DNA of 64,000 bases from Azorhizobium caulinodans ORS 571 (GCF_000010525.1 NC_009937.1:124001-188000); one strand, 5' to 3'; positions 18,680 through 27,621 are shown, numbered from the stretch's first letter. Numbers and translations are program-made. Notes: generated from the letters alone by a model not told the origin.

Positions 18680-20356
18680 ATGGCGGACACGAAAATGGCT
18701 TCTCAGCTCAAGCACGTCGAAAGCACCAAGGCTCCCCTGCACGCGCTCGCGTCTTCCGGTCTGGCGCTGCTGCACGAACCCAACCAGAACAAGGGCACGG
18801 CCTTCTCCCGCGACGAGCGCCAGGCGCTGGGCCTCGAAGGCCTGCTGCCGCACGCGGTGGAATCCCTCGACCGGCAGGTGGAGCGCGTTCTGTCCCATCT
18901 CGATACCAAGATGGATGATCTGGAGCGCTATATCTATCTGATCGGCCTCGAAGACCGGAACGAGACCGTCTTCTACAAGACGATCATGTCCGACCCCAAG
19001 CGCTTCATCCCGATCCTCTATGACCCCACCGTCGCCGATGCCTGCCTGACCTTCGGCAATCTCTATCGCCGCGCCCGGGGCATGTACATCACCCGCCACA
19101 TGAAGGGTCGCATTGCTGAGGTGCTGCGCAACTGGCCGCGCAAGGACGTGCGCTTCATCTGCGTCTCCACCGGCGGCCGCATCCTCGGCCTTGGCGATAT
19201 CGGCGCCAATGGCATGGGCATCCCGATCGGCAAGCTCCAGCTCTATACGGCCTGCGCCGCAGTGCCGCCGGATTGCCTGCTGCCCGTTCTGTTCGACATC
19301 GGCACCACCAACGAGAGCCTCAGGGCCGATCCCTTCTATCTCGGCACCCGCGAGCCCCCGCTGGCCGAGGCGGAGCTCGATGAACTGACCGAGGAATTCA
19401 TCACCGCGGTACAGGAGGTGTTCCCCGACTGCTGCGTGCATTTCGAGGACTGGAAGGGCACCGACGCCATCCGCATGCTCGACCGCTACCGCGACCGCAT
19501 CCTGACCTACAATGACGACATCCAGGGCACGGCCAGCGTGGCGCTGGCGGGCATCGCCGCGGCGATGAACATCACCGGCGGCAAGCTCTCCGAGCAGCGG
19601 GTGCTGTTCCTCGGCGCCGGCTCCGCGGGCATCGGCATTTCCAAGCTCATCGCCGCCGAAATGCAGACCAAGGGTCTCACCGCCGAGGAGGCGCGCGCCC
19701 GCATCGCCCTCTTCGACGTCAACGGCCTCGTGGAAGCCTCGCGCACCGACCTCACCGAGGCGCAGAAGCTCTATGCCCACAAGGGTCCGCCGACCAAGGA
19801 CTTCGTGAAGTTCATCAAGGAATTCAAGCCAACCGTCCTGATCGGCGTGAGCACCAAGGCGGGGGCCTTCAACCAGCAGGTGGTGGAAGCCATGAGCCAG
19901 TTGAACGAGCGCCCGGTGATCTTCGCGCTGTCCAACCCCACCACGAAGGCCGAGTGCACGGCGGAGCAGGCCTATACCTGGTCCAAGGGCAAGGCGCTCT
20001 TCGCGGCCGGCGTACAGTTCGACGACGTGGAGTTCGAGGGCAAGATCTACCGTCCGGGCCAGGCCAACAACTTCTACATCTACCCGGCGATCGGCCTTGC
20101 CACCTATGTGGCGCGTCCCAAGCGCCTGACGGATGAGTGCTTCATCGTGGCGGCGCATGCCACCGCCGATCAGGTCGGCCCCGCGCTCTGCGCCAAGGGG
20201 ATGCTGTATCCGAGCCAGGATCAGATCCTTGAGACGGAAGTCACCACCGCGACCCGCATCGTCGAATACATGTTCGATGCCGGCCTCGCGCAGGTGGAGC
20301 GTCCCCGCGACATCCGCGCCTGGATCGAGGGGCAGCTCTACAAGCCCCACTATTGA
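18680..20356 (+). CDS. maeA: NAD-dependent malic enzyme (SfcA type)
   Basis: 558 residues, the length of the SfcA/MaeA class and not the long phosphotransacetylase-fused rhizobial form. It has the N-terminal YDPTVAD block, the catalytic region GGRILGLGDIGANGM with Lys185, metal-binding acids in FEDW (255-258) and NDDIQGT (278-284), and the NAD motif GAGSAGIGI (312-320). It decarboxylates L-malate to pyruvate and CO2, yielding NADH. The gene is preceded by a consensus sigma-54 promoter and followed 100 bases later by an AspT-type antiporter gene on the same strand. That arrangement points to C4-dicarboxylate use under sigma-54 control. Confidence 0.95.
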   Translation: MADTKMASQLKHVESTKAPLHALASSGLALLHEPNQNKGTAFSRDERQALGLEGLLPHAVESLDRQVERVLSHLDTKMDDLERYIYLIGLEDRNETVFYKTIMSDPKRFIPILYDPTVADACLTFGNLYRRARGMYITRHMKGRIAEVLRNWPRKDVRFICVSTGGRILGLGDIGANGMGIPIGKLQLYTACAAVPPDCLLPVLFDIGTTNESLRADPFYLGTREPPLAEAELDELTEEFITAVQEVFPDCCVHFEDWKGTDAIRMLDRYRDRILTYNDDIQGTASVALAGIAAAMNITGGKLSEQRVLFLGAGSAGIGISKLIAAEMQTKGLTAEEARARIALFDVNGLVEASRTDLTEAQKLYAHKGPPTKDFVKFIKEFKPTVLIGVSTKAGAFNQQVVEAMSQLNERPVIFALSNPTTKAECTAEQAYTWSKGKALFAAGVQFDDVEFEGKIYRPGQANNFYIYPAIGLATYVARPKRLTDECFIVAAHATADQVGPALCAKGMLYPSQDQILETEVTTATRIVEYMFDAGLAQVERPRDIRAWIEGQLYKPHY

Positions 20357-20456
20357 GCACTTTCCCATCCTGATCCGGAACCTGCGGGTTCCCGAGTTCC
20401 TGGGTACCGGGCCGGCGGATGCCGGCCCGGTCGACCATGTCGCTTGGAGACGTGTC

Positions 20457-22133
20457 ATGTCCTCCGTTATCGCAACCATCCAGAAGTATCCGGAGATCGC
20501 GATCTATCTCACGATCGCCATCGGCTTCTGGGTCGGGAATCTGAAGATCGGCAATTTCAGCCTCGGAACCGTCACCAGCACCCTGCTGGCGGGCCTGCTG
20601 ATCGGTCAGGCCAACATCTCGCTGCCGCCGGTGCTTCAGTCCACCTTCTTCGCCATGTTCCTGTTCGCCGTCGGCTATGCGGTGGGCCCGCAGTTCGTCC
20701 GCGCGCTCCGCAGCGATGGCCTGCCGCAAGTTGTGTTCGCGGTTCTCGTGTGCATCTCCGGTCTTGTGACGGCGGTCATTCTTGGCAAGCTCCTGGGCTA
20801 CAATGCCGCGCTCACCGCCGGCCTCCTGTCGGGCGGCTACACCAATTCCACCGTCCTCGGCGTCGCGACCGACCTCATCTCCCAGTCAGGTCTCGACCCG
20901 CAGCAACTGAAGATGGCGCTGTCGCTCATGCCGGTCGCCTATGCGGTGACCTATCCCTTCGGCACGGCGGGGTCCGCCTGGATCCTCGCCACCCTTGCCC
21001 CGAAGATGCTGAAGTTCGATCTGGCGGCGGAATGCGAGGCCTATGAGAAGGCCCATGGCACCGGCGTCGGCAACGGCACCACTGCCTATCGCGAATTCTC
21101 CGCCCGCGCCTTCCGGGTCAACAATCCGGAACTGATCGGCAAGAGCGTGCGGGAGATCGAGCGGCTGTTCAACCACGAGATCTTCGTGCGCCGGGTGCGC
21201 AACGGCAATCGCATCGTGGATTGCGACGATTGCACGGTCATCCACGAGAATGACGTGGTGGCCTTCTCCGGCAGCCTGAGCGCGCTCATCGCCTATCAGG
21301 ACCGCTTCGGCGTCGAGGTGAAGGACGTGCCCCTGCTGGACTTCTCCACCGAGCTGCTGGACCTCGTGGTGACCAACCGCGCCTATGCCAACAAGACCCT
21401 CGGCGAGATCCTGCGTACGCTGTTCGGCAAGCCCGGCCGCGGCGTGTTCCTCACCAAGTTCGTGCGGTCGGATCTGGCGATGCCGCTCAACAGCGAGATC
21501 ACCATCCAGCGGGGCGACGTGCTTACCATCCTTGGTGCCAAGGAGGACGTGGCCAAGATCGCGAAGGAGCTCGGCTATGCCGACCGTCCGCTCGAGAATT
21601 CGGATATGGCCTTCATGGGCTTCGGCATCGTGGTGGGCAGCCTGCTCGGGGCTATCACCGTGCATGTGGCGGGCATTCCGCTCAGCTTCGGCACGTCGGT
21701 GGGCGCCATCGTCGCCGGCATCTTTTGCGGCTATCTGCGCTCAACCAAGCGCACCTTCGGCCGTATCCCCGGCCCGGCGCTCTGGGTGTTCAACAATGTG
21801 GGCCTCAACGGCTTCATCGCGGTGATCGGCCTCAATGCCGCGCCCGGCTTTGTCTCGGGTCTCCAGACTTACGGTGTGACGCTGTTCCTCGCCGGAACGG
21901 TGGTGACCATGGTGCCCCTCTTCGTCGGGCTCTTCCTTGGCCACTACGTGTTCAAGTTCAACCCGGCGATCATGCTCGGCGCCTGCGCCGGCGCCCGTTC
22001 CACCACGGCGGCGCTGGGTGCTCTCCAGGATGCCGGGCGCAGCAAGGTGCCGGCGCTCGGCTACACCATCGGCTATGCGGTCTCCCGCCTCGTCATGGCC
22101 GTGCTGACCATCGTCGTCGTCAACGTCTTCTGA
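20457..22133 (+). CDS. aspT: AspT-family antiporter (aspartate:alanine / dicarboxylate exchanger)
   Basis: 558 residues from ATG 20457, preceded by a GGAGA ribosome site. Two hydrophobic blocks (about 1-180 and 385-558) flank two TrkA-C-like cytoplasmic domains (about 200-370). This is the layout of AspT and of the succinate exporter SucE. The internal repeat of the transport domain (AAALGALQ/GGYTNST-type segments) is visible. AspT exchanges aspartate for alanine; relatives export succinate. It is co-directional with the malic enzyme and terminates at a strong hairpin. In this setting dicarboxylate exchange is plausible; the substrate is inferred. Confidence 0.88.
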   Translation: MSSVIATIQKYPEIAIYLTIAIGFWVGNLKIGNFSLGTVTSTLLAGLLIGQANISLPPVLQSTFFAMFLFAVGYAVGPQFVRALRSDGLPQVVFAVLVCISGLVTAVILGKLLGYNAALTAGLLSGGYTNSTVLGVATDLISQSGLDPQQLKMALSLMPVAYAVTYPFGTAGSAWILATLAPKMLKFDLAAECEAYEKAHGTGVGNGTTAYREFSARAFRVNNPELIGKSVREIERLFNHEIFVRRVRNGNRIVDCDDCTVIHENDVVAFSGSLSALIAYQDRFGVEVKDVPLLDFSTELLDLVVTNRAYANKTLGEILRTLFGKPGRGVFLTKFVRSDLAMPLNSEITIQRGDVLTILGAKEDVAKIAKELGYADRPLENSDMAFMGFGIVVGSLLGAITVHVAGIPLSFGTSVGAIVAGIFCGYLRSTKRTFGRIPGPALWVFNNVGLNGFIAVIGLNAAPGFVSGLQTYGVTLFLAGTVVTMVPLFVGLFLGHYVFKFNPAIMLGACAGARSTTAALGALQDAGRSKVPALGYTIGYAVSRLVMAVLTIVVVNVF

Positions 22134-22348
22134 GCCAGTCCGGGCGCCGCTGTCCGCCCTTGCGGGAGGTGGCGGCGTCCGGGCGGCCGGGACCGACGGT
22201 CCGGCACGGGCCTTTCCGGGATGGGGCGCGACACGGCTTCTTCCAGCCGCCGCGCCACCTCCACCGCCACACGGCGGATCGTGCGAGGATCGCGCGGGTG
22301 CGATGCGTCCGCGCCATGGCGTGCCGGCCATGACCTCCGATCCGCTTC

Positions 22349-22382
22349 AAGGGCTGCGCCTCTCCCGGGCGCAGCCCTTTTG
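22349..22382 (+). terminator. Rho-independent terminator of the malic enzyme-aspT operon
   Basis: A 12-base stem, AAGGGCTGCGCC (22349-22360) with GGCGCAGCCCTT (22368-22379), has a seven-base loop and continues into TTTTG. Confidence 0.85.
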
Positions 22383-22480
22383 TTTCGGCAAGGTTCGGCG
22401 GACGGGTGGGGTCGCATGGAACATCCGGCGCGTCTTCCCGGCTCCGCCTTTTACGCGCCAACATGTCTGGCTCAAACGAA

Positions 22481-22505
22481 AAGCGGCGCCTCCGGGGCGC
22501 CGCTT
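22481..22505 (-). terminator. Terminator of the fumarate-reductase-like operon
   Basis: AAGCGGCGCC (22481-22490) pairs perfectly with GGCGCCGCTT (22496-22505). On the minus strand the stem is followed by TTCGTTT, and it lies 37 bases past the last stop of the operon. Confidence 0.75.
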
Positions 22506-22542
22506 GCTTTGGTGAAGAAGACCGCCGGAGCGGACCGCATGC

Positions 22543-23796
22543 TCAGGGCACGGGTGACGGCTCGCCGATCCGGTATTCGGCCGGGAACGTATGGAGCGAG
22601 CTCTCCACCACCGTCACGGCCCCGTCGATCAGCCCGCAGCGGCCGCTGCCCGGAAGGATCTGGCAGAGGTTGTAGAGGGCGGCGAGATCCGCCGGCACGG
22701 CACGCCCGCTGTCCACCCGGTCCAGCAGCCGCGCCATCTGGAACGTCCCCGCCTTGCAGGGTGGGCACTGTCCGCACGAGCCCTTGGCGAAGAAGTCGAT
22801 ATATTCCGCCACCTTGCGCACGATGCTGGTGCCTTCCGAAATGACGATCATCGCCCCGGTGCCGAGACGGGAGCGGCGCGCCCGCACGGAATCGAAGTCG
22901 AGGGCGACGTCCAGGTCGCGGGCGGTGAGCAGCGTGTTGGAGGGGCCGCCGGTGAACACCGCCTTGAAGGCCTTGCCCTCCAGCATGCCGCCCCCGTGGA
23001 CGAAGATCAGGTCCTGGAGCGGCGTGCCCATGGGCAGCTCGTAGAGCCCCGGGCGAAGCACGTCGCCCGAGAGGGAATAGAGCTTCGTGCCCACCGCCTC
23101 CCCGAGGCCGAGCCGCCGATACCACGCTGCACCGTGGCGCAGGATGTGGGGTACGTTGGCGAGCGTCTCGGTGTTGTTGATGAGCGTCGGGGTGCCGCGA
23201 TAGCCGCTTTCCGCCGGAAAGGGCGGCTTGCGGCGCGGAAAGGGAAAGCCGCCTTCGAGGCTCGAGATGACCGCCGTCTCCTCGCCGCCGATATAGCGGC
23301 CCGATGTGGGGAAGACGGTGAGTTCGAGGGTCGCTCCGATCCGCCGCTCCACCGCGCGCAGGCGATCGGTATCCGCCCATTGCGCGACGGCGCGGCGCAT
23401 CTCCGCCAACGCCTCGATCTGCTGGGGGTTGATATAGAGGAAGACGCGCCGGGCGCCGATGGCCAGTGCCGCGATCAGCGCGCCCTCGATCACCTGATGG
23501 GGCGTCCAGCGCAGCAGATGGCGATCCTTGAAGGTGCCGGGCTCGTCCTCATTGCCGTTGCAGACCACGGTCCGGTCGGTGTTCTGCGCCGCCGCGGCGG
23601 CGGCCCACTTGCGGTGGGTGGGAAAGCCGGCGCCGCCCATGCCGCGCAGGCCTGCGGCCTCCAGCGCCGGGATGATGGCGCCGGGATCGGCAAGGGCGGC
23701 GTCGAGGCCCAGCCCGCCGCCGGCGGCGAACCATCCGTCGAGGTCCGCCCCGAGCTGGATGGCGGGATTCAGCAGGATCTGATTGAGCGAGGTCAT
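22543..23796 (-). CDS. NuoF-like NADH-binding FMN/4Fe-4S subunit
   Basis: 417 residues of the 51-kDa complex I subunit family: the FMN/NADH glycine-rich region (LRGMGGAGFPTHRKW, GNEDEPGTFKDRHL, YIGGEETAVISSLEG) and the C-terminal iron-sulfur motif SCGQCPPCKAGT with a distal CQILPGSGRCGL cysteine. No other complex I genes are present. The start ATG overlaps the stop of the flavoprotein gene (ATGA), so it is the last gene of a three-gene operon. It probably feeds electrons from NADH to the iron-sulfur and flavin subunits. Relatives act in formate dehydrogenases and bifurcating hydrogenases, so the direction of electron flow is not certain. Confidence 0.88.
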   Translation of the reverse strand: MTSLNQILLNPAIQLGADLDGWFAAGGGLGLDAALADPGAIIPALEAAGLRGMGGAGFPTHRKWAAAAAAQNTDRTVVCNGNEDEPGTFKDRHLLRWTPHQVIEGALIAALAIGARRVFLYINPQQIEALAEMRRAVAQWADTDRLRAVERRIGATLELTVFPTSGRYIGGEETAVISSLEGGFPFPRRKPPFPAESGYRGTPTLINNTETLANVPHILRHGAAWYRRLGLGEAVGTKLYSLSGDVLRPGLYELPMGTPLQDLIFVHGGGMLEGKAFKAVFTGGPSNTLLTARDLDVALDFDSVRARRSRLGTGAMIVISEGTSIVRKVAEYIDFFAKGSCGQCPPCKAGTFQMARLLDRVDSGRAVPADLAALYNLCQILPGSGRCGLIDGAVTVVESSLHTFPAEYRIGEPSPVP

Positions 23797-25415
23797 GGGT
23801 TCCCCCTGTCTGTGGTGCCCCGGCGCAGAGCGAAATTGCCGTAGGTGGGATAGAGCTGCGGGGCGCGCAGATCCGCCGGCAGCCCCGCCCGCGCCAGTTC
23901 CCGCCGCCAGCGGTGGACATGGGAGAGGCCGCCGCGCCCCGGCGCGTGGGGCGGCCTCGCTTCGGCGGCGCGCGCGCCGGCCCGCCGGCCGAAGCTGATG
24001 ATGTCGAGCAGGGCGTTGCCCATCAGACGGTTGCGGCCGTGGATGCCGCCGGTGACTTCGCCGGCGCAGAACAGGCCGGGCACGGCGGTTGCCCCGTCGC
24101 CGTCGATCTCGATGCCGCCATTCTGATAGTGGAGCGTCGGATAGATGAGGAAAGGCTCGGTCCTCGGGTCGAGACCGCACTTTGCGGCCAGATGCCCGAG
24201 CGAAACGAGATCGCGCTCCAGCAGGTCCGGCCGCGCGGCGAGCGCACCGCGCACGTCGAGGAAGACGCCCGTCTCCCCGTCCCGCATGATGCCGCGCTGC
24301 TCCGCGCATTCGCGCAGGATCGCGGCGGCCACCACGTCGCGGGGCTGGAGCTCGTCCACGAAGCGCTCTCCGAGGCCGTTGAGCAACACGGCGCCGGCCG
24401 AGCGTGCGGCCTCCGAGATCAGGCCGCCCGCCAGATGGCGCGGCCAGGCGACGCCGGTCGGGTGATACTGGAAGGAATCCAGATCCCGCATCCGCGCGCC
24501 CAGCCGATAGGCCAGCACGAGGCCGTCTGCCGTCGCGCCGTAATGGTTGGAGGTCGGGAAGCCCTGGAGGTGCAGCCGGCCGCTTCCGCCGGTCGCCAGC
24601 ACGACGGCGTTGGCGCGCACCAGCAGGAAGCTGCGCCGCTCCAGATCGTACAGGACCGCACCGGCGCAACTGCCGTCCTCGTGCGACAGCAGCTCCACGG
24701 CGGGGCATCGCATGAACTGCTCGATGCCGCCTTGTAGTTCCACCGCCTCGCGCAACACGCGCATCATCTCGAGCCCGGTGAAGTCGCGGTGGCACAGGAT
24801 ACGCGCCGCCGTGGTGCCGCCGGCCCGCTTCCGCACCAGCGTCTGGCCGAGGGCCTTGTCCTGCGAGAGATCGAAAGCCATGCCGAGGTCGATGAGCCAG
24901 CGGATCACATCCGGCGCATCGCGCACCATCTGCGCGATGAGCATGTGCTCGCCCCGGCCGTGCCCGCCGCGCACGGTGTCGTCGAAATGGCGCTGCAAGC
25001 TGTCCTCCGCGCCGACCGCGGCCTGGATGCCGCCCTCCGCCATCACCGTATTGCTGTCGCCGATGCGCAGCTTGCCGGCGATGATGACGCGCGCGCCCTG
25101 CCGCGCCGCCGTGACGGCCGCCGCCGCGCCCGCGCCGCCGCCGCCGATGACCAGCACGTCCGTCGCAAGAGGCGTCGCGCGCGCGAGGTCGAGATCGTCG
25201 ATCAGCGCATTGCTCTCCAGCAGCCGGGCGAGTTCCGGGTGGCAGGCGTCACCGGCGTTGGCGCCGATGCGCAGCGGCACCCGCGCCCGCGGCCCATGGT
25301 CGGGATGGAAGCGGGCCAGGAGCGTCTCGACCGGAAGGTCGTCGCTGCGGACCGGCGGAGCCGAACCGGACGCGATGGCGGCGAGCGCCGCGGCATAGGG
25401 AATCTGGATCGTCAT
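23793..25415 (-). CDS. Fumarate-reductase/succinate-dehydrogenase-type flavoprotein
   Basis: 540 residues. The FAD-binding fold is VLVIGGGGAGAAAAV. The catalytic-domain residues of the FrdA/SdhA/NadB superfamily are kept: SFQYHPTG, the arginine in ISEAARSAGA, the histidine in LHYQNGGI, and RNRLMGNALLD. The position of the histidine that binds FAD covalently in membrane enzymes (SHT...EGG) is Asn (GDSNTVMAEGG), so FAD is likely non-covalent, as in L-aspartate oxidase and soluble fumarate reductases. It lies between an iron-sulfur and a NuoF-like subunit in a tight operon. Probable role: reduction of fumarate or a related unsaturated acid with NADH. Quinolinate-pathway NadB is unlikely in this setting. 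Confidence 0.85.
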   Translation of the reverse strand: MTIQIPYAAALAAIASGSAPPVRSDDLPVETLLARFHPDHGPRARVPLRIGANAGDACHPELARLLESNALIDDLDLARATPLATDVLVIGGGGAGAAAAVTAARQGARVIIAGKLRIGDSNTVMAEGGIQAAVGAEDSLQRHFDDTVRGGHGRGEHMLIAQMVRDAPDVIRWLIDLGMAFDLSQDKALGQTLVRKRAGGTTAARILCHRDFTGLEMMRVLREAVELQGGIEQFMRCPAVELLSHEDGSCAGAVLYDLERRSFLLVRANAVVLATGGSGRLHLQGFPTSNHYGATADGLVLAYRLGARMRDLDSFQYHPTGVAWPRHLAGGLISEAARSAGAVLLNGLGERFVDELQPRDVVAAAILRECAEQRGIMRDGETGVFLDVRGALAARPDLLERDLVSLGHLAAKCGLDPRTEPFLIYPTLHYQNGGIEIDGDGATAVPGLFCAGEVTGGIHGRNRLMGNALLDIISFGRRAGARAAEARPPHAPGRGGLSHVHRWRRELARAGLPADLRAPQLYPTYGNFALRRGTTDRGNP

Positions 25416-25419
25416 GGGC

Positions 25420-26079
25420 TCATCCTTCCGCCGGTTCGCCGGATGCGGTGGCCGGCTGCGGGCCTTCGACGGTCATGGCGCCGGTCTCGATGTCCCGCAG
25501 GCGCCGCATGAGATCGACCGGGCGCAGGGTGAGGGCGGCGATGGCCCGCCGCACGAACAGGCCGAGATGGTTGGGCCGAATGTTCTCGGGGCAGGCCAGC
25601 GTGCAGAGATTGCACATGACGCAGGGATCGAAGACCGCGGCTGCGGCGGCAAGATCTCCCGCGACGGCGCTGGCGACGCCCGACTGCACCGGAAGGCCCT
25701 TAGGACAGGCCCGATCACAGCCGCTGCAATGCCGGCAATACGCGGCTTCCGGAAACACGGCGCGGATCTGGCCGAGCAGTCCCCAGCTGTCCCTGATGTC
25801 GGAGAGGTCATAGCGATGCACATGGGCCGGCAGGAAATGGTCGATGAAGCTGACCTGCATTCCGGCTTCCACCCGCGTCTCGCAGGCGAGCGCCGTCGAT
25901 ACCTGCCGCTCCTGATCCTTGCGGATGAGACAGCGGCAGGAACCGCATACGCCCTGGCCGAGGCAGCCGACGTTCGCCGTCAGCTCGGCCCCGCTCCGGG
26001 CATAGGCCTGGAGGATCGACTGCGTGGGGTCGGCCGCGACCTCGCACCCGTCGATGGTCAAATGAACAGTTTCGCGCAC
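25420..26079 (-). CDS. Iron-sulfur subunit with 2Fe-2S and two 4Fe-4S motifs (FrdB/TfrB-like)
   Basis: 219 residues from GTG at 26077-26079, which is preceded by an AAGGAA ribosome site. The N-terminal ferredoxin domain has GCLGQGVCGSC and a later cysteine (ALACETR). The C-terminal part has two CxxCxxCxxxCP motifs, CRHCSGCDRACP and CVMCNLCTLACP, so both clusters should be 4Fe-4S; true SdhB carries one 3Fe-4S cluster. It has no membrane anchor. It would relay electrons between the NuoF-like and flavoprotein subunits. The flavoprotein start is four bases downstream. A sigma-54 promoter is about 100 bases upstream. Confidence 0.87.
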   Translation of the reverse strand: MRETVHLTIDGCEVAADPTQSILQAYARSGAELTANVGCLGQGVCGSCRCLIRKDQERQVSTALACETRVEAGMQVSFIDHFLPAHVHRYDLSDIRDSWGLLGQIRAVFPEAAYCRHCSGCDRACPKGLPVQSGVASAVAGDLAAAAAVFDPCVMCNLCTLACPENIRPNHLGLFVRRAIAALTLRPVDLMRRLRDIETGAMTVEGPQPATASGEPAEG

Positions 26080-26180
26080 GGTGAATTTCCTTCGCGGATC
26101 GCGCGGCGGGCCGGCGTGCTGCGGCCGGCATGGGGCGCCCCGTCGAGGGATGGCCCGCGCCGCGATGACCCTCTCCGGGC

Positions 26181-26196
26181 AGCAAGGCGCATGCCA
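26181..26196 (-). promoter_or_regulatory. Sigma-54 promoter of the iron-sulfur/flavoprotein/NuoF-like operon
   Basis: On the minus strand the sequence reads TGGCATGCGCCTTGCT, with the invariant GG and GC of the -24/-12 elements at correct spacing. The GTG start is about 100 bases downstream. Confidence 0.8.
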
Positions 26197-26325
26197 GTAA
26201 AGGCCGGACCGCGATCTTGCCGCACCCACGCCGCGCAAGACGGCTGGAAGGAGCTGGCATCAGAGGATTTTCGCCCCTGCGCCGCGCGTCCGCCATCCCC
26301 GCGCGGGCGTGGTGTGGGCGCAAGC

Positions 26326-26345
26326 GCGTTCCGAAACCCGAACGC
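26326..26345. promoter_or_regulatory. Operator copy 1 of a tandem pair (predicted activator site)
   Basis: GCGTTCCGAAACCCGAACGC is a 20-base imperfect inverted repeat with perfect outer arms GCGTTC/GAACGC. It matches copy 2 at 17 of 20 positions, with 32 bases start to start (about three helical turns). It lies between two divergent sigma-54 promoters, where an enhancer-binding protein would act. Confidence 0.7.
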
Positions 26346-26357
26346 GGGAACGGGCCC

Positions 26358-26377
26358 GCGTTCGGAAATCCGAATGC
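26358..26377. promoter_or_regulatory. Operator copy 2 of a tandem pair (predicted activator site)
   Basis: GCGTTCGGAAATCCGAATGC contains the perfect core TTCGGA-AA-TCCGAA. Together with copy 1 it would place dimers about 95-130 bases upstream of the plus-strand promoter and 165-200 bases upstream of the minus-strand one. Confidence 0.7.
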
Positions 26378-26436
26378 GCGCCCCGTGTCGAAGTAAATTG
26401 GCGAGTGTTTACAGAGGACTGTGGCCTATCCGGCGC

Positions 26437-26452
26437 TGGCACGGGCGTTGCT
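26437..26452 (+). promoter_or_regulatory. Sigma-54 promoter of the AEC transporter gene
   Basis: TGGCACGGGCGTTGCT is a full match to the -24/-12 consensus. It also decides the gene start: the longer reading frame beginning at 26421 would place coding sequence across the promoter, so the ATG at 26505 is used. Confidence 0.85.
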
Positions 26453-26504
26453 AACGGAACCTCATAGGCCGCGCGTCGCTTGCGGCCCAGTTCAGGGGTT
26501 CAGC

Positions 26505-27446
26505 ATGTTCGCCGTCATGACCGGGGCGCTCCTGCCCGTCGTCTTCCTCATGTTCCTCGGCTGGCTCGGCGGCAGGAAAGGCTATTTCAGGCGCGAGGAC
26601 GTGAACGTCTTCGCCGCGCTGGTCATGCGCTTCGCGCTGCCGTTTTCGCTGTTCCTGGGCGCCCTGAACACGCCGCCGGAGAAGCTCCAGAACCTGCCCT
26701 TCATCCTGTGCATGGCCTTCGGCTTCGTCGGCACCTACATCGTCGCGCTCGTCATCGCCCGCCTCGCCTTCCGCCATGACCTCAAGACCTCGGCCATCCA
26801 GGCGCTGGTCTGCACCTTTCCGGACATGGCCTATTTCGGCGCGCCCATCCTCCTTGCCGTCTGCGGTCCGTCGGGCTTCCTCGCGGTGCTCGTGGGCAAT
26901 CTCATCACCAGCTTCATCATCCTGCCGCTCACCATCGTGCTGAGCCGCTGGGGCGAGATGGCCAGCGGGCCGGACGAAAGCGGCGTCGCCGACATCCTGA
27001 AGAGCAGCCTCTGGCGCACTGTGACCAACCAGATGGTGTGGCTGCCCATCCTCGGCGTGATCCTGAGCTTCTCCGGCGTCACGCTGCCGGCCGCCCTGAA
27101 GCATTCCGTTGAGCTCGTCGCGACGACGGCGGGCGGGGTCTCGCTGCTGGCGCTGGGGCTCATGTTCTTCGGCGAGCGCCCGAGCGTGAACCTCGACGTG
27201 ACGGTGAACGTCGGGATGAAGAACGTCCTCCAGCCGGCGCTGATGGCGCTCGGCATCTTCCTCTTCGGCGTGGATGCGGAATTCGCCCGCCAGGCGCTCA
27301 TCGTCGGGGCGGTGCCCACCGCCATCGCCGCCTCCATGTTCGCCGTGCGCAACCGCACCTATGCGATGCCGGCCTCCGATTCCGTGGTCATCGGGACGGT
27401 GCTCGCCGTGTTCACCGAGGCCTTCCTCATCGCCGTCGTCCTTTGA
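26505..27446 (+). CDS. AEC family (auxin efflux carrier/malonate-malate type) transporter
   Basis: 313 residues with about ten membrane segments, starting MFAVMTGALLPVVFLMFLGWLGG. The AEC pattern of two five-helix repeats is visible, with the conserved ALPFSLFLGAL and DMAYFGAPI blocks. Bacterial AEC proteins include MdcF and malate permeases, so a dicarboxylate is likely. It is transcribed from its own sigma-54 promoter, divergent from the reductase-like operon, and is followed 175 bases later by the sensor kinase gene. An AGGGG ribosome site precedes the ATG. Confidence 0.88.
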   Translation: MFAVMTGALLPVVFLMFLGWLGGRKGYFRREDVNVFAALVMRFALPFSLFLGALNTPPEKLQNLPFILCMAFGFVGTYIVALVIARLAFRHDLKTSAIQALVCTFPDMAYFGAPILLAVCGPSGFLAVLVGNLITSFIILPLTIVLSRWGEMASGPDESGVADILKSSLWRTVTNQMVWLPILGVILSFSGVTLPAALKHSVELVATTAGGVSLLALGLMFFGERPSVNLDVTVNVGMKNVLQPALMALGIFLFGVDAEFARQALIVGAVPTAIAASMFAVRNRTYAMPASDSVVIGTVLAVFTEAFLIAVVL

Positions 27447-27621
27447 CCTGCGACAAGGTTTGCAAGCTATGGATGCGCTAGCTGTCAATGCGAAACAAGC
27501 GCGCATGCCGACCTGGGCGGGGCAGGTGCCGTGCCGCTATCGCCATCGCTGCGGCGCGCGGTGTGGAGGCAAGGTGCCTGCCGGCCTCGATCCCGTGCAC
27601 CTGACCCATCTTGAATGCGTG

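Noticed and set aside
22134-22542. Long open frames on both strands between aspT and the NuoF-like gene
   Set aside because: They run across two strong terminator hairpins and resemble no protein.
26421-26504. Earlier start for the AEC transporter at 26421
   Set aside because: It would run coding sequence through a perfect sigma-54 promoter; the ATG at 26505 has a ribosome site and the conserved N-terminus.
27274-27621. Extended N-terminus of the sensor kinase starting inside the AEC gene
   Set aside because: The first 116 codons overlap the transporter in another frame and carry no domain; the ATG at 27622 precedes a normal membrane helix.
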